DNA of 64,000 bases from Leptolyngbya sp. Heron Island J (GCF_000482245.1 NZ_AWNH01000049.1:1-64000); one strand, 5' to 3'. Positions 1 through 9,310 are shown, counted from the stretch's first letter. A program made the numbers and translations. Notes: generated from the sequence alone by a model not told the origin.

Positions 1-137
1 CCCTCTGGATTGTCACATTTGGAATAATGAGCGATGATACACGTCAACATCGTCGCAAAGGGTAGCCTCTTATCGATATCGTCGTCCAAACCGTAGACCA
101 TCTAGGCATCGTCGCGGGTATTGTCGATGAGCTGGGT

Positions 138-1721
138 GTGGTTGAGACCATCAATGAGTGTCTTGGCCAAGATCCGCATGAGCAGATCAGCGCCGGGATA
201 GCAGTAAAAGCGATGATCTTGAATGGGTTGGGGTTTGTATCTGCCCCGTTGTATTTGTTCGAGCAGTTTTTCGAAAGCAAAGCCACCGAGCATCTGCTAG
301 GCTCCGATGTCTTGCCTCAGTATCTGAATGATGATCGCTTAGGGCGTGTGTTAGATCGTCTCTATCAAACGGGCATCACATCTGTGTTTTTGGCCATTTG
401 CCTGGAAGCCGTCAAGCGCTTTGACGTTAGCTGTGAGCGAGCCCACTTAGATGCCACGTCGATGAGTGTGTCTGGGGACTATGTACAATCGACTGATACG
501 GGTTCCCTAGCCGCAACGGTGCCGATTCAAGTCTGCCATGGCTATTCGCGTGACCATCGCCCTGACTTGAAACAGTTTGTGATGAATCTGGTGTGCTGGG
601 GAGATGGCGATATCCCAGCCTTCCTCGAACTGGCCGATGGGAATCAATCGGATAAAGCTCGCTTTGCCGGACTCCTCGGCGAGTTCCAGCAACAATGGGA
701 GTTTGAAGGGGTCCATGTTGCCGATTCGGCGCTCTACAGTGCCGATAATGTGCAGCAATTGGGAAGCTTGCGGTGGATCTCTCGGGTACCGTTAACCCTG
801 GCCCAAGCCAATGCCCTGATTGAAGACATCGACGACAGTGCTTTTCGTCCCAGTCAGCGCGACGGGTATCGCATCGCTGAGGTGTGTTGCACCTATGGCG
901 ATGTACAGCAACGGTGGATTGTGGTTGAATCGAGCCACCGTCAAGCCTCGGACTTGAAACAATGGGAGAAGCGGTGCGCCAAATCCACCCAACGCAAACA
1001 AACTGAGTTAGACCGTCTTAGCCATCAACCGTTTGCGTGTGAAGCGGATGCCCAGAAGGCAGTAGAGCGGTTTGAGAAGACCTTAAACTACCATCTCATC
1101 ACGGACTCTAACATCGTTAAACAGGCTCACTATGGCCACCCCGGACGACCGGCCAAAACCGCCCCACCGACCTCCGTGAGCTATCACGTTCAGGCCACCT
1201 TGACACTCGACCCTGAGGCCGACGCCCTGCAACGGCGCAGAGCAGGACGATTTATCCTGGCCACCAATGTCTTGGCATCACCTGAGATCCCTCTGGAGGA
1301 GGCAGACACTGACTCAATCCACCTTTCAACCGATGAGATTCTCTCCGAATATAAGGCGCAACAGGGCACCGAGCGAGGGTTTCGGTTTCTAAAAGACCCA
1401 TTATTTTTCACCTCCAGTGTCTTTCTTAAATCCCCTGAGCGCATCATGGCGTTGGGGATGATTATGGGCCTGTGTTTACTGGTCTATAATCTAGGCCAGC
1501 GACAACTTCGAAATGCTTTGAAAGTTGCCCATGAAACCCTGCCTAACCAACTTGGTAAACTGACTGAAACGCCGACGCTACGATGGGTCTTTCAATGTTT
1601 CATGGCCATTCATATGGTCAGTATTAATGGCCAACAGCAGATCGTAAATCTGACCGAAAATCACCGAAACATTCTGCGTTTCCTTGGCTCTGCTTCACAA
1701 GCCTACTACTTACTCTGTTGA
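138..1721 (+). CDS. IS1634 family transposase (DDE, DUF4277 N-terminus)
   Basis: This is the transposase of the IS. The 527-residue product has the DUF4277-type N-terminus followed by an IS4/IS1634 DDE catalytic core. Candidate acidic residues are the Asp in HLDATSMS, the Asp in VADSALYS and the Glu in GTERGFRFLKDP. The length fits a complete enzyme. The listed start is GTG, but the same frame stays open upstream to a stop at 63-65 and reads VDHLGIVAGIVDELG there, which looks like the normal conserved N-terminus. No ATG, GTG or TTG lies in that upstream stretch, so the native start may be a rare codon (ATC at 72 or ATT at 120) or may have been lost. The gene ends inside the right half of the IS, just before the terminal repeat. 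Confidence 0.9.
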   Translation: MVETINECLGQDPHEQISAGIAVKAMILNGLGFVSAPLYLFEQFFESKATEHLLGSDVLPQYLNDDRLGRVLDRLYQTGITSVFLAICLEAVKRFDVSCERAHLDATSMSVSGDYVQSTDTGSLAATVPIQVCHGYSRDHRPDLKQFVMNLVCWGDGDIPAFLELADGNQSDKARFAGLLGEFQQQWEFEGVHVADSALYSADNVQQLGSLRWISRVPLTLAQANALIEDIDDSAFRPSQRDGYRIAEVCCTYGDVQQRWIVVESSHRQASDLKQWEKRCAKSTQRKQTELDRLSHQPFACEADAQKAVERFEKTLNYHLITDSNIVKQAHYGHPGRPAKTAPPTSVSYHVQATLTLDPEADALQRRRAGRFILATNVLASPEIPLEEADTDSIHLSTDEILSEYKAQQGTERGFRFLKDPLFFTSSVFLKSPERIMALGMIMGLCLLVYNLGQRQLRNALKVAHETLPNQLGKLTETPTLRWVFQCFMAIHMVSINGQQQIVNLTENHRNILRFLGSASQAYYLLC

Positions 1722-3856
1722 GAAAACGCATTATTGTCAATGTGCCACTTAAGAGGGCGGAATGTCGGCTCTAATGTCACTGTTTGCGTTTGGCTGCGGA
1801 ATTCACCACTGCGGCGAGCCAGGGTTGCTTCCAGTTGATCAATCTCAGCCTGGAGAGCCGCGATCATGCGTCTGTCATGTATTCCCCCTGTAAACCAGCG
1901 TCGGAAAAGCACATCCGATAGTTGGGAGCGCTTGGCCGTCAGCTGGTTGAGTAAGGATTGGTCTTCGGGGTTCAGGTTCTGGCGCAACGTTTGCAAACCA
2001 TGGGTAACCGTATCGAGGATCAGACCTTTACGCCGCAGGATTGTAGTCAGCGCCAGACGAGCTGCCGCAGGATTCTCAGGCGCACCTTGGAGATGTAGTG
2101 AGACTGTTCCATTGAGGGTGCCAACCAGAGTTTCCAGATATGCGAGTTGTTGCGCTTCAGACCTGGCAGCCAGGATAATGGCGATATTTTTTTCATCAAT
2201 GCTGATGGCCCGAGTCTCAACATCCATAGCCCGGTCTGCTTCTCCTTGAACCTGATAGAGCCTTGCCAAACTATGGAGGTTCATCGCCACATCTGGATGC
2301 TCGGTCCCAAGTGCCTGCTCTCGGATTTCTAAAGCCCGCTGCAGGTGAGACTCAGTTTTACGATAGTCTCCTAAAGCACTGTATAGCTCTGCCAAACTGT
2401 GGAGGTTAGTGGCCACCTCTGGAGACTCTGAGCCCAGCATTGTTTCTTGAATGTCCAGAGCCTTTCGTAGGAGTGGTTCGGCGTCACGGTAGTTGCCCTG
2501 GGCCTGATATAGCTCTGCCAAGCTACGGAGACTGCGGGCAATATCCGGGTGCTCGTCCCCCAGCGTTTCCTTTTGAATGTCCAGGGCCCGCTGCAGGAGT
2601 GGTTCGGCGTCACGGTAATTGCCCTGGGCCTGGTATAGCCCTGCCAGGCTACGGAGACTGCGGGCAACATCCGGGTGCTCGTCCCCCAATCTTGTTTCTT
2701 GAATGTTCAAGGCCCGCTGCACAAGTGGTTCTGCTGCATAATAATTACCCAAAGCACTATAGAGATCTGCCAGGGTTTGCAAACTAACAGCGACGTCCGG
2801 GTGCATGTTCCCCAACTCTTTTTCTTGGATTTCTAATACTTGCTGCAACAGCTGTTCGGCCTCACGGTAATTGCCCTGGGCCCTATGCAGTCCTGCCAGA
2901 CTCCGCAGATCGGTCGCCACATCTGGAGATGTTGTCCCTTGTGCATTTTTCTGGATCTCTAAGGCCCGCTGATAGAGAGATTCTGCCTCGCGGTAGTTGC
3001 CCAAAGCACTATAGAGCTCTGCCAGTCTTTCGAGGCTGGTAGCGATATCCAGGTGCTCTGGTTCTAAAATAGTTTCCTTGATTGCCAGAGCACGCTCTGC
3101 CAGAGGCGTGGCAGCCAAGAAATTGCCTTGATCTTTGAGCCAGATCACCTCTTGCTCTAGCTGTTCCGCTTCTTTCCATTCCAGGTCCGTTGGGGTTGTT
3201 TTTTGCACAGTGAGCGTGTAACTGCCTGATTCGCCTGGTTGAGCAGAGGTCACAATAATTTTTTGGTCAAGATATGGGCTGAATTTGCCCTCTAAGCCTG
3301 CGAAGAAACCGCCGAAGCCCAGTATCATCCTCGCATTGTTGCCAATACCGCTATCGTTATCATCCATGACACGCAAAAAATCACCTCCTGAACAGGAAAC
3401 TCCACCCCAAGGATCTGGAATGCAAATCAATGGGAATTCTGTTTCAAGAGAGAGATAGGTGTCAAACTCACTGCTACTCAAATCAACGGTAATCTGATCC
3501 CCAGATTCCGCTCCATCATAGATAAACTCGTCGTAATATTTACCGTCCCTCAAGGTCTTGTCACCATCATCCAGATTGCCGATAACAGTAAACTCAGTCA
3601 GATCGTCAGTATCTGCTGATTCGTCTTGTAGTACGGGAGCGGAATTGGTTGTCTCCTCTGATTCGTCTTGTTGTGTAGGAGTGGAGTTGGTTGTTTCTTC
3701 TTCGGCATAAGCAGTGAGCGTCTGGCCGATGACAAGTCTGGGTAACCCAGCCAAAACCCCGACAACCCCAACTATTAGTAGCTGAAGCATCCAACAATTG
3801 CCATGGGGCAGGCTACTTCCAGCTGGTCTTGATTGCTTAAGTTCAACGTTATGCAT
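1706..3856 (-). pseudogene. TPR-CHAT protein truncated by IS insertion (CHAT domain lost)
   Basis: The 716-residue frame has an N-terminal hydrophobic segment (about 22-42), a Thr/Glu-rich linker, a beta-rich segment (about 90-220) resembling a pre-peptidase PPC domain, then about eight 42-residue TPR units with LGNYREAE and GDEHPDVA patterns (about 235-570). It continues with the helical region that normally precedes a CHAT domain (residues 570 to about 695). The family then continues with a caspase-like CHAT domain of some 300 residues. Here similarity stops at QTVTLE, and the last 20 residues are encoded by the IS end. Loss of the His/Cys dyad makes a protease role impossible unless the missing 3' part is joined again. 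A secreted TPR scaffold could still be made. The TPR units are very alike at DNA level. Confidence 0.85.
1729..1757. repeat. IS right terminal inverted repeat
   Basis: The reverse complement of this stretch aligns with bases 1-29 (22 of 29 identical, no gaps). It starts 7 bp after the transposase stop. The minus-strand reading frame of the disrupted TPR gene runs through it, giving an artificial C-terminal tail. Confidence 0.75.
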
Positions 3857-3903
3857 TTCAGCGTTTTGAGATGCATGCTTTTATTGACATGCGACCCACC
3901 CTC

Positions 3904-4473
3904 TTACTTCTCAATGTCAAGCATCATCAAAAATAAATCCTGAATGATTTCATCTCGATTTTCATGGCCATTGAAGCCAGCGATTTTCCAGCCTTCTGAA
4001 TCTTCAAGCACCAGGAACTGCCAGAAGATTGGGCGGCTTTCGGTCAAGACTTTGACGTAAACTAGCTGTGTCCTGAACGGGGTTTCAGAACTTGTTAGCG
4101 AAATGGTCCCCAGCATTTCATAGGACTGCCAATCTCCAAAGGATTCGAAAATTGCGACAAATGCAGGCATTGCTGGGGAGTTCCGGATCTCGTCAGCAAG
4201 CTCGGGAATCATGGCGTCTAACCATTTCTCAAAGGCCTGTTCGACTTCACCAGATGAGAGTGCGGCGTCAAATCCTGCTTGAACTAGGCTTGAAGCAGTA
4301 GCATAGTCAGCATCTGAAAACCCTGGTGAGGCCTTCAGCGCTGCTAGTTCAGTAGTCGGAATAGTCGGTGGTGTTAGGGCTGTTGCTTGGGCAGGATAAC
4401 TCCAACCAACCACAGTACCCATCAAAAGCGTAAAACTGGTTAGACAGGTCGTAATAGAGTGCAAAGGTTTCAT
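3904..4473 (-). CDS. Secreted protein of unknown function
   Basis: The 189-residue product has a clear signal peptide (MKPLHS start, hydrophobic core, AQA cleavage near residue 31). A helical middle (about 40-110) leads to a C-terminal half that reads like an alternating beta sheet ending in WKIAGFNGHENRDE. This resembles NTF2-like or DUF4864-type small folds, but I cannot assign a family. It lies 47 bp downstream of the start of the truncated TPR gene on the same strand and is probably transcribed separately or ahead of it. A weak AGGAGG-like site precedes the ATG. Confidence 0.65.
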   Translation of the reverse strand: MKPLHSITTCLTSFTLLMGTVVGWSYPAQATALTPPTIPTTELAALKASPGFSDADYATASSLVQAGFDAALSSGEVEQAFEKWLDAMIPELADEIRNSPAMPAFVAIFESFGDWQSYEMLGTISLTSSETPFRTQLVYVKVLTESRPIFWQFLVLEDSEGWKIAGFNGHENRDEIIQDLFLMMLDIEK

Positions 4474-4760
4474 GAATACCTCCTTGTCCTACTGCCCGAT
4501 GCTCGGATTCATATAGGAAGCAAAAGATGCACCCGCTGCGATCGCTACCCTCAAGCAGACGGCACGCAGCTCAAATTCTCTACCCTCATTATCGCTCTAT
4601 ATCAAGCTGAAGAGATAAAACCATTACGAAGCGAAACTTCCAGTTTCCACCCCTGAGCTCTTGCTAAAGTCCTCAAAATCAACATTCTGTCATCAAGAGC
4701 TGCCCTACTGTATAGAGCGCCGAATCACCGCAAATTATGTTTTTTGTCGGAATCAACACA

Positions 4761-4960
4761 CTATTGTTGCAGTCCCAATTCCTGGATTATTTGCGCCAGT
4801 ATCTCTGGGTGCTTGGACGTGGTCAAATGCCCACCAGGCAGGCAATACTCGCATATCAACCGTATTCGTCCAAGCGTTCCCTGGCCTTCACAATCTGGTT
4901 TGGCTCAAACGGATCGCCTTCACTGCCCACGGGGTGAAACATTTCTAGCAAACCTAAAGC
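4761..4960 (-). pseudogene. Relic of an alpha/beta-hydrolase C-terminus
   Basis: The minus strand translates to LLEMFHPVGSEGDPFEPNQ then KARERLDEYG and a stop. The next frame continues with CLPGGHLTTSKHPEILAQ and a natural-looking end LGLQQ-stop. The two halves fit one protein whose frame is broken near 4850-4860, where GCCT is duplicated. The PGGH-containing ending looks like the catalytic-His end of a cyanobacterial alpha/beta-hydrolase, but that family call is inferred. The N-terminal part is absent; the next gene starts at 5003. The rest of the 4474-5002 gap shows only a HIP1 site near 4540. Confidence 0.5.
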
Positions 4961-5002
4961 TCACACGTTTAATGCAATCTGTGTAGCGCCATTATGCAGC
5001 AA

Positions 5003-5437
5003 TCAACTATAATCGCGCAGCATTTTTTTAATTTCGAGCGTGTGCATTTCTTCTTGTCCAATTTTGGTGCGGGTATATTCTTCTAAATAAATGCTGGCGT
5101 CTTGAACCACATCTAGCAGTTTTTTATACATATCTAAAGCCTTTTGTTCATGGTTGAGACTCTCTGATAAGAGGTCTCTAACTGAATGACGATTATTTTC
5201 TTCAATGGTCGAAATTTTCTGGTTAGGATGACCTTCTAACCCAGTGATGATCTCCCCAGCTTCTTGAGCATGGAGTAATGACTCATTGGCCTGAGCCTTA
5301 AAAAAATCTACAATCGGAATTCGATTAGGCCCAGTCGCCATTAATGAGCAGTGGGTGTAGCGCACCACACCAGCCAGCTCAAATTCCATAATTTGGTTGA
5401 GTAGCTCAATGGTTTGTTGAGTATCGAGATCTTTCAT
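5003..5437 (-). CDS. Bacterioferritin-like di-iron protein
   Basis: The 144-residue four-helix protein has ferritin-like metal ligands: Glu in FELAGVVRY, a Glu/His pair in ESLLHAQEAG, Glu in NHEQKALDMY and Glu/His in GQEEMHTLEI. The length is a little short of classical Bfr (about 155-160). A haem-ligand Met could not be assigned. The likely role is iron storage or peroxide-dependent iron oxidation in the cytoplasm. It is divergent from the cpcL gene across a 459-bp spacer that holds a Fur-like site, which fits an iron-responsive locus. Other ferritin-like sub-families are possible. Confidence 0.75.
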   Translation of the reverse strand: MKDLDTQQTIELLNQIMEFELAGVVRYTHCSLMATGPNRIPIVDFFKAQANESLLHAQEAGEIITGLEGHPNQKISTIEENNRHSVRDLLSESLNHEQKALDMYKKLLDVVQDASIYLEEYTRTKIGQEEMHTLEIKKMLRDYS

Positions 5438-5606
5438 ACAGGTATAGCAAGCATCAACGAATTCTGATTATAAGCGCGGAATCGGCGTTGGTAAATCGGG
5501 GGATGAATTAGGCTTGAACCCCCACCTCTCCAAACTTGAGATCTTTTGCAGGGCTTGAGTAGGGGAGCGTCGAAGTGGATGTCACTTAGCAGGTCAGAAT
5601 TATGAA

Positions 5607-5632
5607 ATTATTGAGAATTACTGTCATTATTG
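5607..5632. promoter_or_regulatory. Candidate Fur box between the ferritin-like gene and cpcL
   Basis: The stretch contains TTGAGAATTACTGTCATTA, resembling the 19-bp Fur consensus in its TTGAGAAT and TCATTA halves. It lies in the divergent spacer 5438-5896, 265 bp before the linker start and 170 bp before the ferritin-like start. Nothing else in that spacer is recognisable apart from a purine-rich AGGAG just before 5897. Confidence 0.4.
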
Positions 5633-5896
5633 CTTTAATATTGTTATGACCCTAATCTAAAGCTGAACAGGTAGCCGTTAATCGCTGGTTAATCAGAACT
5701 TGGGGATGTCTCCAGGTTGTTTCATGTTTCTTCTAAATTCCTGTGCTGGCTGTTCTCTCAATCTACAGGTGTACCCTGGTGTAGCTTTATCCATTGATCC
5801 AAATTGAGATAGCAAGGATAGCAAAGCGTCAGAAATTTTATATCTGCTGCCAGCCGTTAAATGGCTTTTTCATAACACAATTACTTAGGAGATAAA

Positions 5897-6625
5897 ATGA
5901 TGCCTATTCCAGTATTGGACTATAATCCAACGTCTCAAAATATCAGAGTTTCAGCTCTAGATATTGGCAATGAAGAGAGCCCCAAGATTTATTCCACTAA
6001 CAATTTATTGCAATCCCAAGAGATGGATGCGCTGATTTACGCAGCCTATCGACAAATATTTAATGAACAGCAGACAATTACCTATCATCGTCAGCGATTT
6101 TTGGAATCACAACTGAGAAGTAACCAGATTACAGTGTTGGAGTTTATTCGAGGACTGACCACAGCGGACAGTTTTCGTCGCTATGTTTATGACTGCAATA
6201 ACAACTATCGGTTTGTTCAACTGTGTATTCAGCGTATTTTGGGTCGAGATATTTACAATCAGGCCGAAGCTCGATCCTGGTCGATTGTATTAGCAACTCA
6301 AGGTTTAACTGGGTTTATTGATGCTCTATTAGGCAGTGAGGAATATTTAGAGGCGTTTGGTGATGACATTGTGCCCTATCAACGGCGACGCATCTTACCT
6401 CAACGTGAGACTGGCGAATGGCCCTTTGCGCGTATGGCTCGTTATGGTTCTGACCATTTAGAGCAGTTAATTGAGCTAGGACATGACTATGTGTCAAAAC
6501 CACGGGGACTCTACTGGTGGGAGTTTCCAAAAGCGCCTACGTCACCCTTAGCGTATGTAACAGCTAGTCTGGTGGCCTTTTCAGTACTCTACTTGATTGT
6601 GGTTGTTCCCATTGTTTCGCCGTAA
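5897..6625 (+). CDS. cpcL: CpcL-type rod-membrane phycobilisome linker
   Basis: The 242-residue product begins with the CpcG signature LDYNPTSQN and carries one PBS linker domain (about 20-180; motifs YHRQRFLESQLR, RFVQLCIQRILGRDIY). It ends with a hydrophobic helix (about 216-238, ASLVAFSVLYLIVVVPIV). That C-terminal membrane anchor separates CpcL (CpcG2) from core-linking CpcG1. CpcL rods attach phycocyanin to the thylakoid and favour photosystem I. Good AGGAG lies just before the ATG. The downstream IsiA-PsaL fusion and flavodoxin suggest a PSI antenna used under iron limitation. Confidence 0.9.
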   Translation: MMPIPVLDYNPTSQNIRVSALDIGNEESPKIYSTNNLLQSQEMDALIYAAYRQIFNEQQTITYHRQRFLESQLRSNQITVLEFIRGLTTADSFRRYVYDCNNNYRFVQLCIQRILGRDIYNQAEARSWSIVLATQGLTGFIDALLGSEEYLEAFGDDIVPYQRRRILPQRETGEWPFARMARYGSDHLEQLIELGHDYVSKPRGLYWWEFPKAPTSPLAYVTASLVAFSVLYLIVVVPIVSP

Positions 6626-6652
6626 AAGGTAGTACGTCACAAAAGTTAAAAA

Positions 6653-6671
6653 AGGAAGTGTTCTCAATAAG
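6653..6671. promoter_or_regulatory. Candidate Fur box downstream of cpcL
   Basis: The core GTTCTCAATAA is repeated exactly in front of the flavodoxin gene (8613-8623). ATTCTCAA is the right half of many Fur boxes. It sits 300 bp before isiX and may drive an isiX transcript. Confidence 0.4.
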
Positions 6672-6694
6672 CTGAGGATCAATTAGAGTTTACT

Positions 6695-6736
6695 TGAGTC
6701 TTATTGACATTTAAAGTCAATAAGACTCACTTTTTG
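6695..6736 (+). terminator. Strong hairpin between cpcL and isiX
   Basis: A perfect 14-bp stem (TGAGTCTTATTGAC pairing with GTCAATAAGACTCA) has a 7-nt loop and is followed by CTTTTTG. It could end the cpcL transcript or attenuate read-through into isiX. Confidence 0.65.
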
Positions 6737-6754
6737 ACTACAGGACTCATCACT

Positions 6755-6938
6755 ATGACCACGTCTGTTGCAACTGACCGGGTGCCCTATTGGGTCAGCA
6801 CATTATCGGTAGACGGTTGCTCATCACGGGAATGGCTAGCGAAGGCTCATTTCTGCCTAGGGCCAGGTGATCCAGGATGTGGGCGGTCGTGTGGCTGCAC
6901 CAACTGAACAAGTGGCTATTAGCCAGTTAAAGGGCTAG
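6755..6938 (+). other. Short, apparently degenerate reading frame before isiX
   Basis: One frame starts MTTSVATDRVPYW at 6755. Protein-like reading then seems to pass to other frames (IGRRLLITGMASEGSFLP, then GQVIQDVGGRVAAPTEQVA and SQLKG-stop at 6938). This looks like a small gene with two frame changes, but I do not recognise the family. It could equally be untranslated leader of isiX. Confidence 0.25.
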
Positions 6939-6972
6939 GCATTTTTCCAATAAGCGAAATTAAAGGTAAATC

Positions 6973-8436
6973 ATGACTGCAACTGCAATGAGTAGTCGGC
7001 CAGTTTCCCAGCGGGTGGGCTGGTGGGCTGGTAACGCTCGATTCGTCGATTTTTCTGGCAAACTTCTGGGAGCCCATGTGGCTCATGCTGGGCTCATCAC
7101 CCTTTGGGCGGGAGCAATGACCTTATTTGAACTGTCTCGTTACAGTCCAGATGTGCCCATGTACGATCAGGGGCTGATCCTACTGCCACACCTGGCTACA
7201 TATGGTTTGGGCATCGGTGAGGGCGGCATCATTGTCGATACCTATCCCTTTCTCGCCATTGGTATGTTCCACTTAGTGGCCTCAGCTGTGTTAGGCGCAG
7301 GGGGAATCTATCACTCATTTTTGGGACCAGATCAGTTAAAACAAGACGGGTCCTTTGCGGGGTTTTTTGGTTATGACTGGAAAGATGACCGCAAGATGAC
7401 CACGATTATTGGGATTCACCTGGTGCTACTGGGGCTGGGTGCCTGGTTACTGGTAGCTCAAGCCATGTTTGGCGGAGGATTATATGACCCTGACTTAGGG
7501 GCTATGCGGGTGGTAGACAATCCCACCCTGGGTGCTGGGGAGATTTTTGGCTATTTGATCGGTTCCCATGGCGAAGCTGGCATGGCAGCAGTGGATAATC
7601 TGGAGGACATTGTCGGGGGCCATGTCTGGGTTGGCTTGATGTGCGTCCTGGGCGGGATCTGGCATATTGCCACCCGTCCCTTTGGCTGGGCTAAGCAAGT
7701 ACTGGTCTACAGCGGCGAAGCCTATTTGTCTTACAGCTTGGGTGCGTTGGCCTACATGGGCATTTTTGCGGGTTACTTTGTCACGGTTAACGATACAGCC
7801 TATCCAGAAGTGTTCTATGGTCCCCTGGGCTTTCTAGGTAATGCCGATGTGGTTCCTGTGCGTACCTGGTTAGCCGCGTTTCACTTTGCCTTTGGGGGAT
7901 TGTTGCTGGCAGGACATCTCTGGCACGCTGTGCGCGCCAGGGCTGAAGCTCAGGGCTATAACTTTGGCAAGGGTGACTTTGTGCTGAGCTACAATCCCGA
8001 GATGGGTAACATGAACACCCCCCTCAACAGTTCTGATTTGAGCTTGCTGTGGATCAATAATCTGCCCATTTATCGTCCGGGACTGTCCCCCTTTTCTCGG
8101 GGGCTAGAGGTGGGTATGGCCCATGGATATTTTCTGTTTGGTCCCTTTGCACTTTTGGGGCCTCTACGCAATACAGACTCAGCTGACTTAGCTGGATTAT
8201 TATCGGCCTGTGGCTTGATAGTAATCCTCACTTTGGGGCTTTCCCTATATGGTAGAGCTGCCTTTGTGCCAAATCAGCCCGTAGCTGGCGAACTCCCTGA
8301 AAATTTGAAATCAGCCGAGGGTTGGAGTCAATTTGCCACCAGTTTTTTTGTGGGTGGTTCTGGTGGCGCATTGTTTGCCTATCTGCTGGTGAGTAATGGT
8401 GATTTGCTACTGACCATTCAGAGTTCGGTGGGCTAA
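6973..8436 (+). CDS. isiX: IsiA-PsaL fusion, chlorophyll-binding antenna (IsiX/CBPV type)
   Basis: The 487-residue product has two parts. Residues 1 to about 340 are a six-helix CP43-like chlorophyll protein ([71 protein letters not shown]), with His ligands and without the large CP43 lumenal loop. Residues from about 350 to the end match PsaL ([34 protein letters not shown], then two hydrophobic helices). PsaL forms the trimer contact of photosystem I, so the fusion probably docks an IsiA-type antenna on PSI. Such fusions are known in some cyanobacteria. An AAGGTAAATC leader precedes the ATG. It lies between cpcL and flavodoxin and carries its own terminator. Confidence 0.93.
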   Translation: MTATAMSSRPVSQRVGWWAGNARFVDFSGKLLGAHVAHAGLITLWAGAMTLFELSRYSPDVPMYDQGLILLPHLATYGLGIGEGGIIVDTYPFLAIGMFHLVASAVLGAGGIYHSFLGPDQLKQDGSFAGFFGYDWKDDRKMTTIIGIHLVLLGLGAWLLVAQAMFGGGLYDPDLGAMRVVDNPTLGAGEIFGYLIGSHGEAGMAAVDNLEDIVGGHVWVGLMCVLGGIWHIATRPFGWAKQVLVYSGEAYLSYSLGALAYMGIFAGYFVTVNDTAYPEVFYGPLGFLGNADVVPVRTWLAAFHFAFGGLLLAGHLWHAVRARAEAQGYNFGKGDFVLSYNPEMGNMNTPLNSSDLSLLWINNLPIYRPGLSPFSRGLEVGMAHGYFLFGPFALLGPLRNTDSADLAGLLSACGLIVILTLGLSLYGRAAFVPNQPVAGELPENLKSAEGWSQFATSFFVGGSGGALFAYLLVSNGDLLLTIQSSVG

Positions 8437-8482
8437 TGTGCCTGTCATTTAGGTATGGCGTTTAGCACCTGAGAACGTGATG

Positions 8483-8509
8483 TCAGCAAGCCTCCGGAGG
8501 GGGCTTGCT
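8483..8509 (+). terminator. Terminator-like hairpin after isiX
   Basis: Stem AGCAAGCC with GGCTTGCT around a CCGGAGG-type centre, 47 bp after the isiX stop. Only a weak T-rich tail (CAAGTTTTGT) follows. Confidence 0.6.
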
Positions 8510-8606
8510 TCAAGTTTTGTCTGAGCTGATGCGCCGCTGGGTCTAGCAGGGGTAAATGCGTTAGCTCCTGGGGGAGAGTGTAGCAAATTGCCAACTCTGT
8601 TTAAAA

Positions 8607-8680
8607 AGAATAGTTCTCAATAACTTAATTCCATGTATACTCATCTAGAGGCAAGTCTAGTTGAATTTGATTATCAATTA
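8607..8680. promoter_or_regulatory. Candidate Fur sites upstream of flavodoxin
   Basis: Two sites lie in the leader of the flavodoxin gene. AGAATAGTTCTCAATAAC (8607-8624) repeats the GTTCTCAATAA core seen at 6659. AATTTGATTATCAATTA (8664-8680) resembles the classical TGATTATCA-centred Fur box. Iron repression of isiB by Fur is well established in cyanobacteria. The precise sites here are inferred. Confidence 0.5.
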
Positions 8681-8757
8681 GATGGGAATTCGTCAGGAGG
8701 CTATGACTCCGTCGCGTTATGGTCTCCACTTTCTTCAACTTGACTAAGGGAGTCGTT

Positions 8758-9267
8758 ATGGCCAAAGTAGGTTTATTTTATGGGTCCACTACTGGGAAGA
8801 CCGCTGATGCTGCTGAGCAAGTTCAAGCAGCACTGGGGGGTGACTCTGTAGTAGATCTAGTTGAAATTGAAGATGCAGATGCTCTAGCGGGTTATGAATA
8901 TTTGATCATTGCCTGTCCCACCTGGAATATTGGTGAACTGCAGGATGATTGGGCAGCCGTGTTTGATGATTTAGATGATGTGGATTTTAGTGGCAAAACC
9001 GTAGCCTACCTGGGTACTGGAGACCAAGTTGGCTATGCTGACAATTTTATGGATGCCATGGGACAGCTAGAGGAGAAAATCTCTAGTCTAGGTGGTAAGA
9101 CCGTTGGGTACTGGTCTGCAGATGGCTATGAGCACGAAGCGTCGCTGGCAATTCGCGATGGTAACAAGTTTTGTGGTCTGGCAATTGATGAAGACAATGA
9201 GTCTGAGAAGACCGAGAACCGCATTAAAACCTGGGCCACTCAGATTAAGCAAGAAATGTCGCTTTAA
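8758..9267 (+). CDS. isiB: Flavodoxin
   Basis: The 169-residue long-chain flavodoxin starts MAKVGLFYGSTTGKT, with the FMN phosphate loop GSTTGKT, the isoalloxazine loops CPTWNIGELQDDW (Trp) and GTGDQVGYADNF, and the C-terminal insert of long-chain types. It replaces ferredoxin as electron carrier from photosystem I when iron is scarce. An in-frame start at 8719 would add 13 residues, but the ATG at 8758 has GGGAG six bases upstream and gives the normal N-terminus. It stands alone between two terminators behind Fur-like sites. Confidence 0.95.
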   Translation: MAKVGLFYGSTTGKTADAAEQVQAALGGDSVVDLVEIEDADALAGYEYLIIACPTWNIGELQDDWAAVFDDLDDVDFSGKTVAYLGTGDQVGYADNFMDAMGQLEEKISSLGGKTVGYWSADGYEHEASLAIRDGNKFCGLAIDEDNESEKTENRIKTWATQIKQEMSL

Positions 9268-9268
9268 G

Positions 9269-9303
9269 CTACCTGGTTTTTCCTCTCTTTAGGTAGCTTT
9301 TTC
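9269..9303 (+). terminator. Rho-independent terminator of flavodoxin
   Basis: AGCTACCT pairs with AGGTAGCT across a pyrimidine-rich loop and is followed by TTTTTCTCTT, right after the stop codon. Confidence 0.85.
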
Positions 9304-9310
9304 TCTTCAT

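Larger units (their letters stand above)
1..1762 (+). mobile_element. IS1634-like insertion sequence, left tip outside the window
   Basis: One transposase gene is flanked by imperfect terminal inverted repeats. Bases 1-29 match the reverse complement of 1729-1757 at about 22 of 29 positions, sharing CCCTCT, a CACATT core and AATAATG. The left repeat starts at the first base of the window, so a few outer bases are missing. The right boundary lies between about 1757 and 1769, where the opposite-strand TPR gene stops resembling its family. The element contains no HIP1 site that I could find, unlike most of the window. The target-site duplication cannot be judged because the left flank is absent. 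Confidence 0.85.

Noticed and set aside
2371-2787. Open frames in both directions within the TPR region of the truncated CHAT gene
   Set aside because: They are shadows of the 126-bp TPR repeats.
4661-4986. Plus-strand open frames of 65-95 residues
   Set aside because: They are opposite the hydrolase relic, have no ribosome site and no family character.
5480-5570. tRNA-like T-loop sequence (GGCTTGAACCCCC)
   Set aside because: No matching acceptor, D or anticodon arms could be drawn on either strand.
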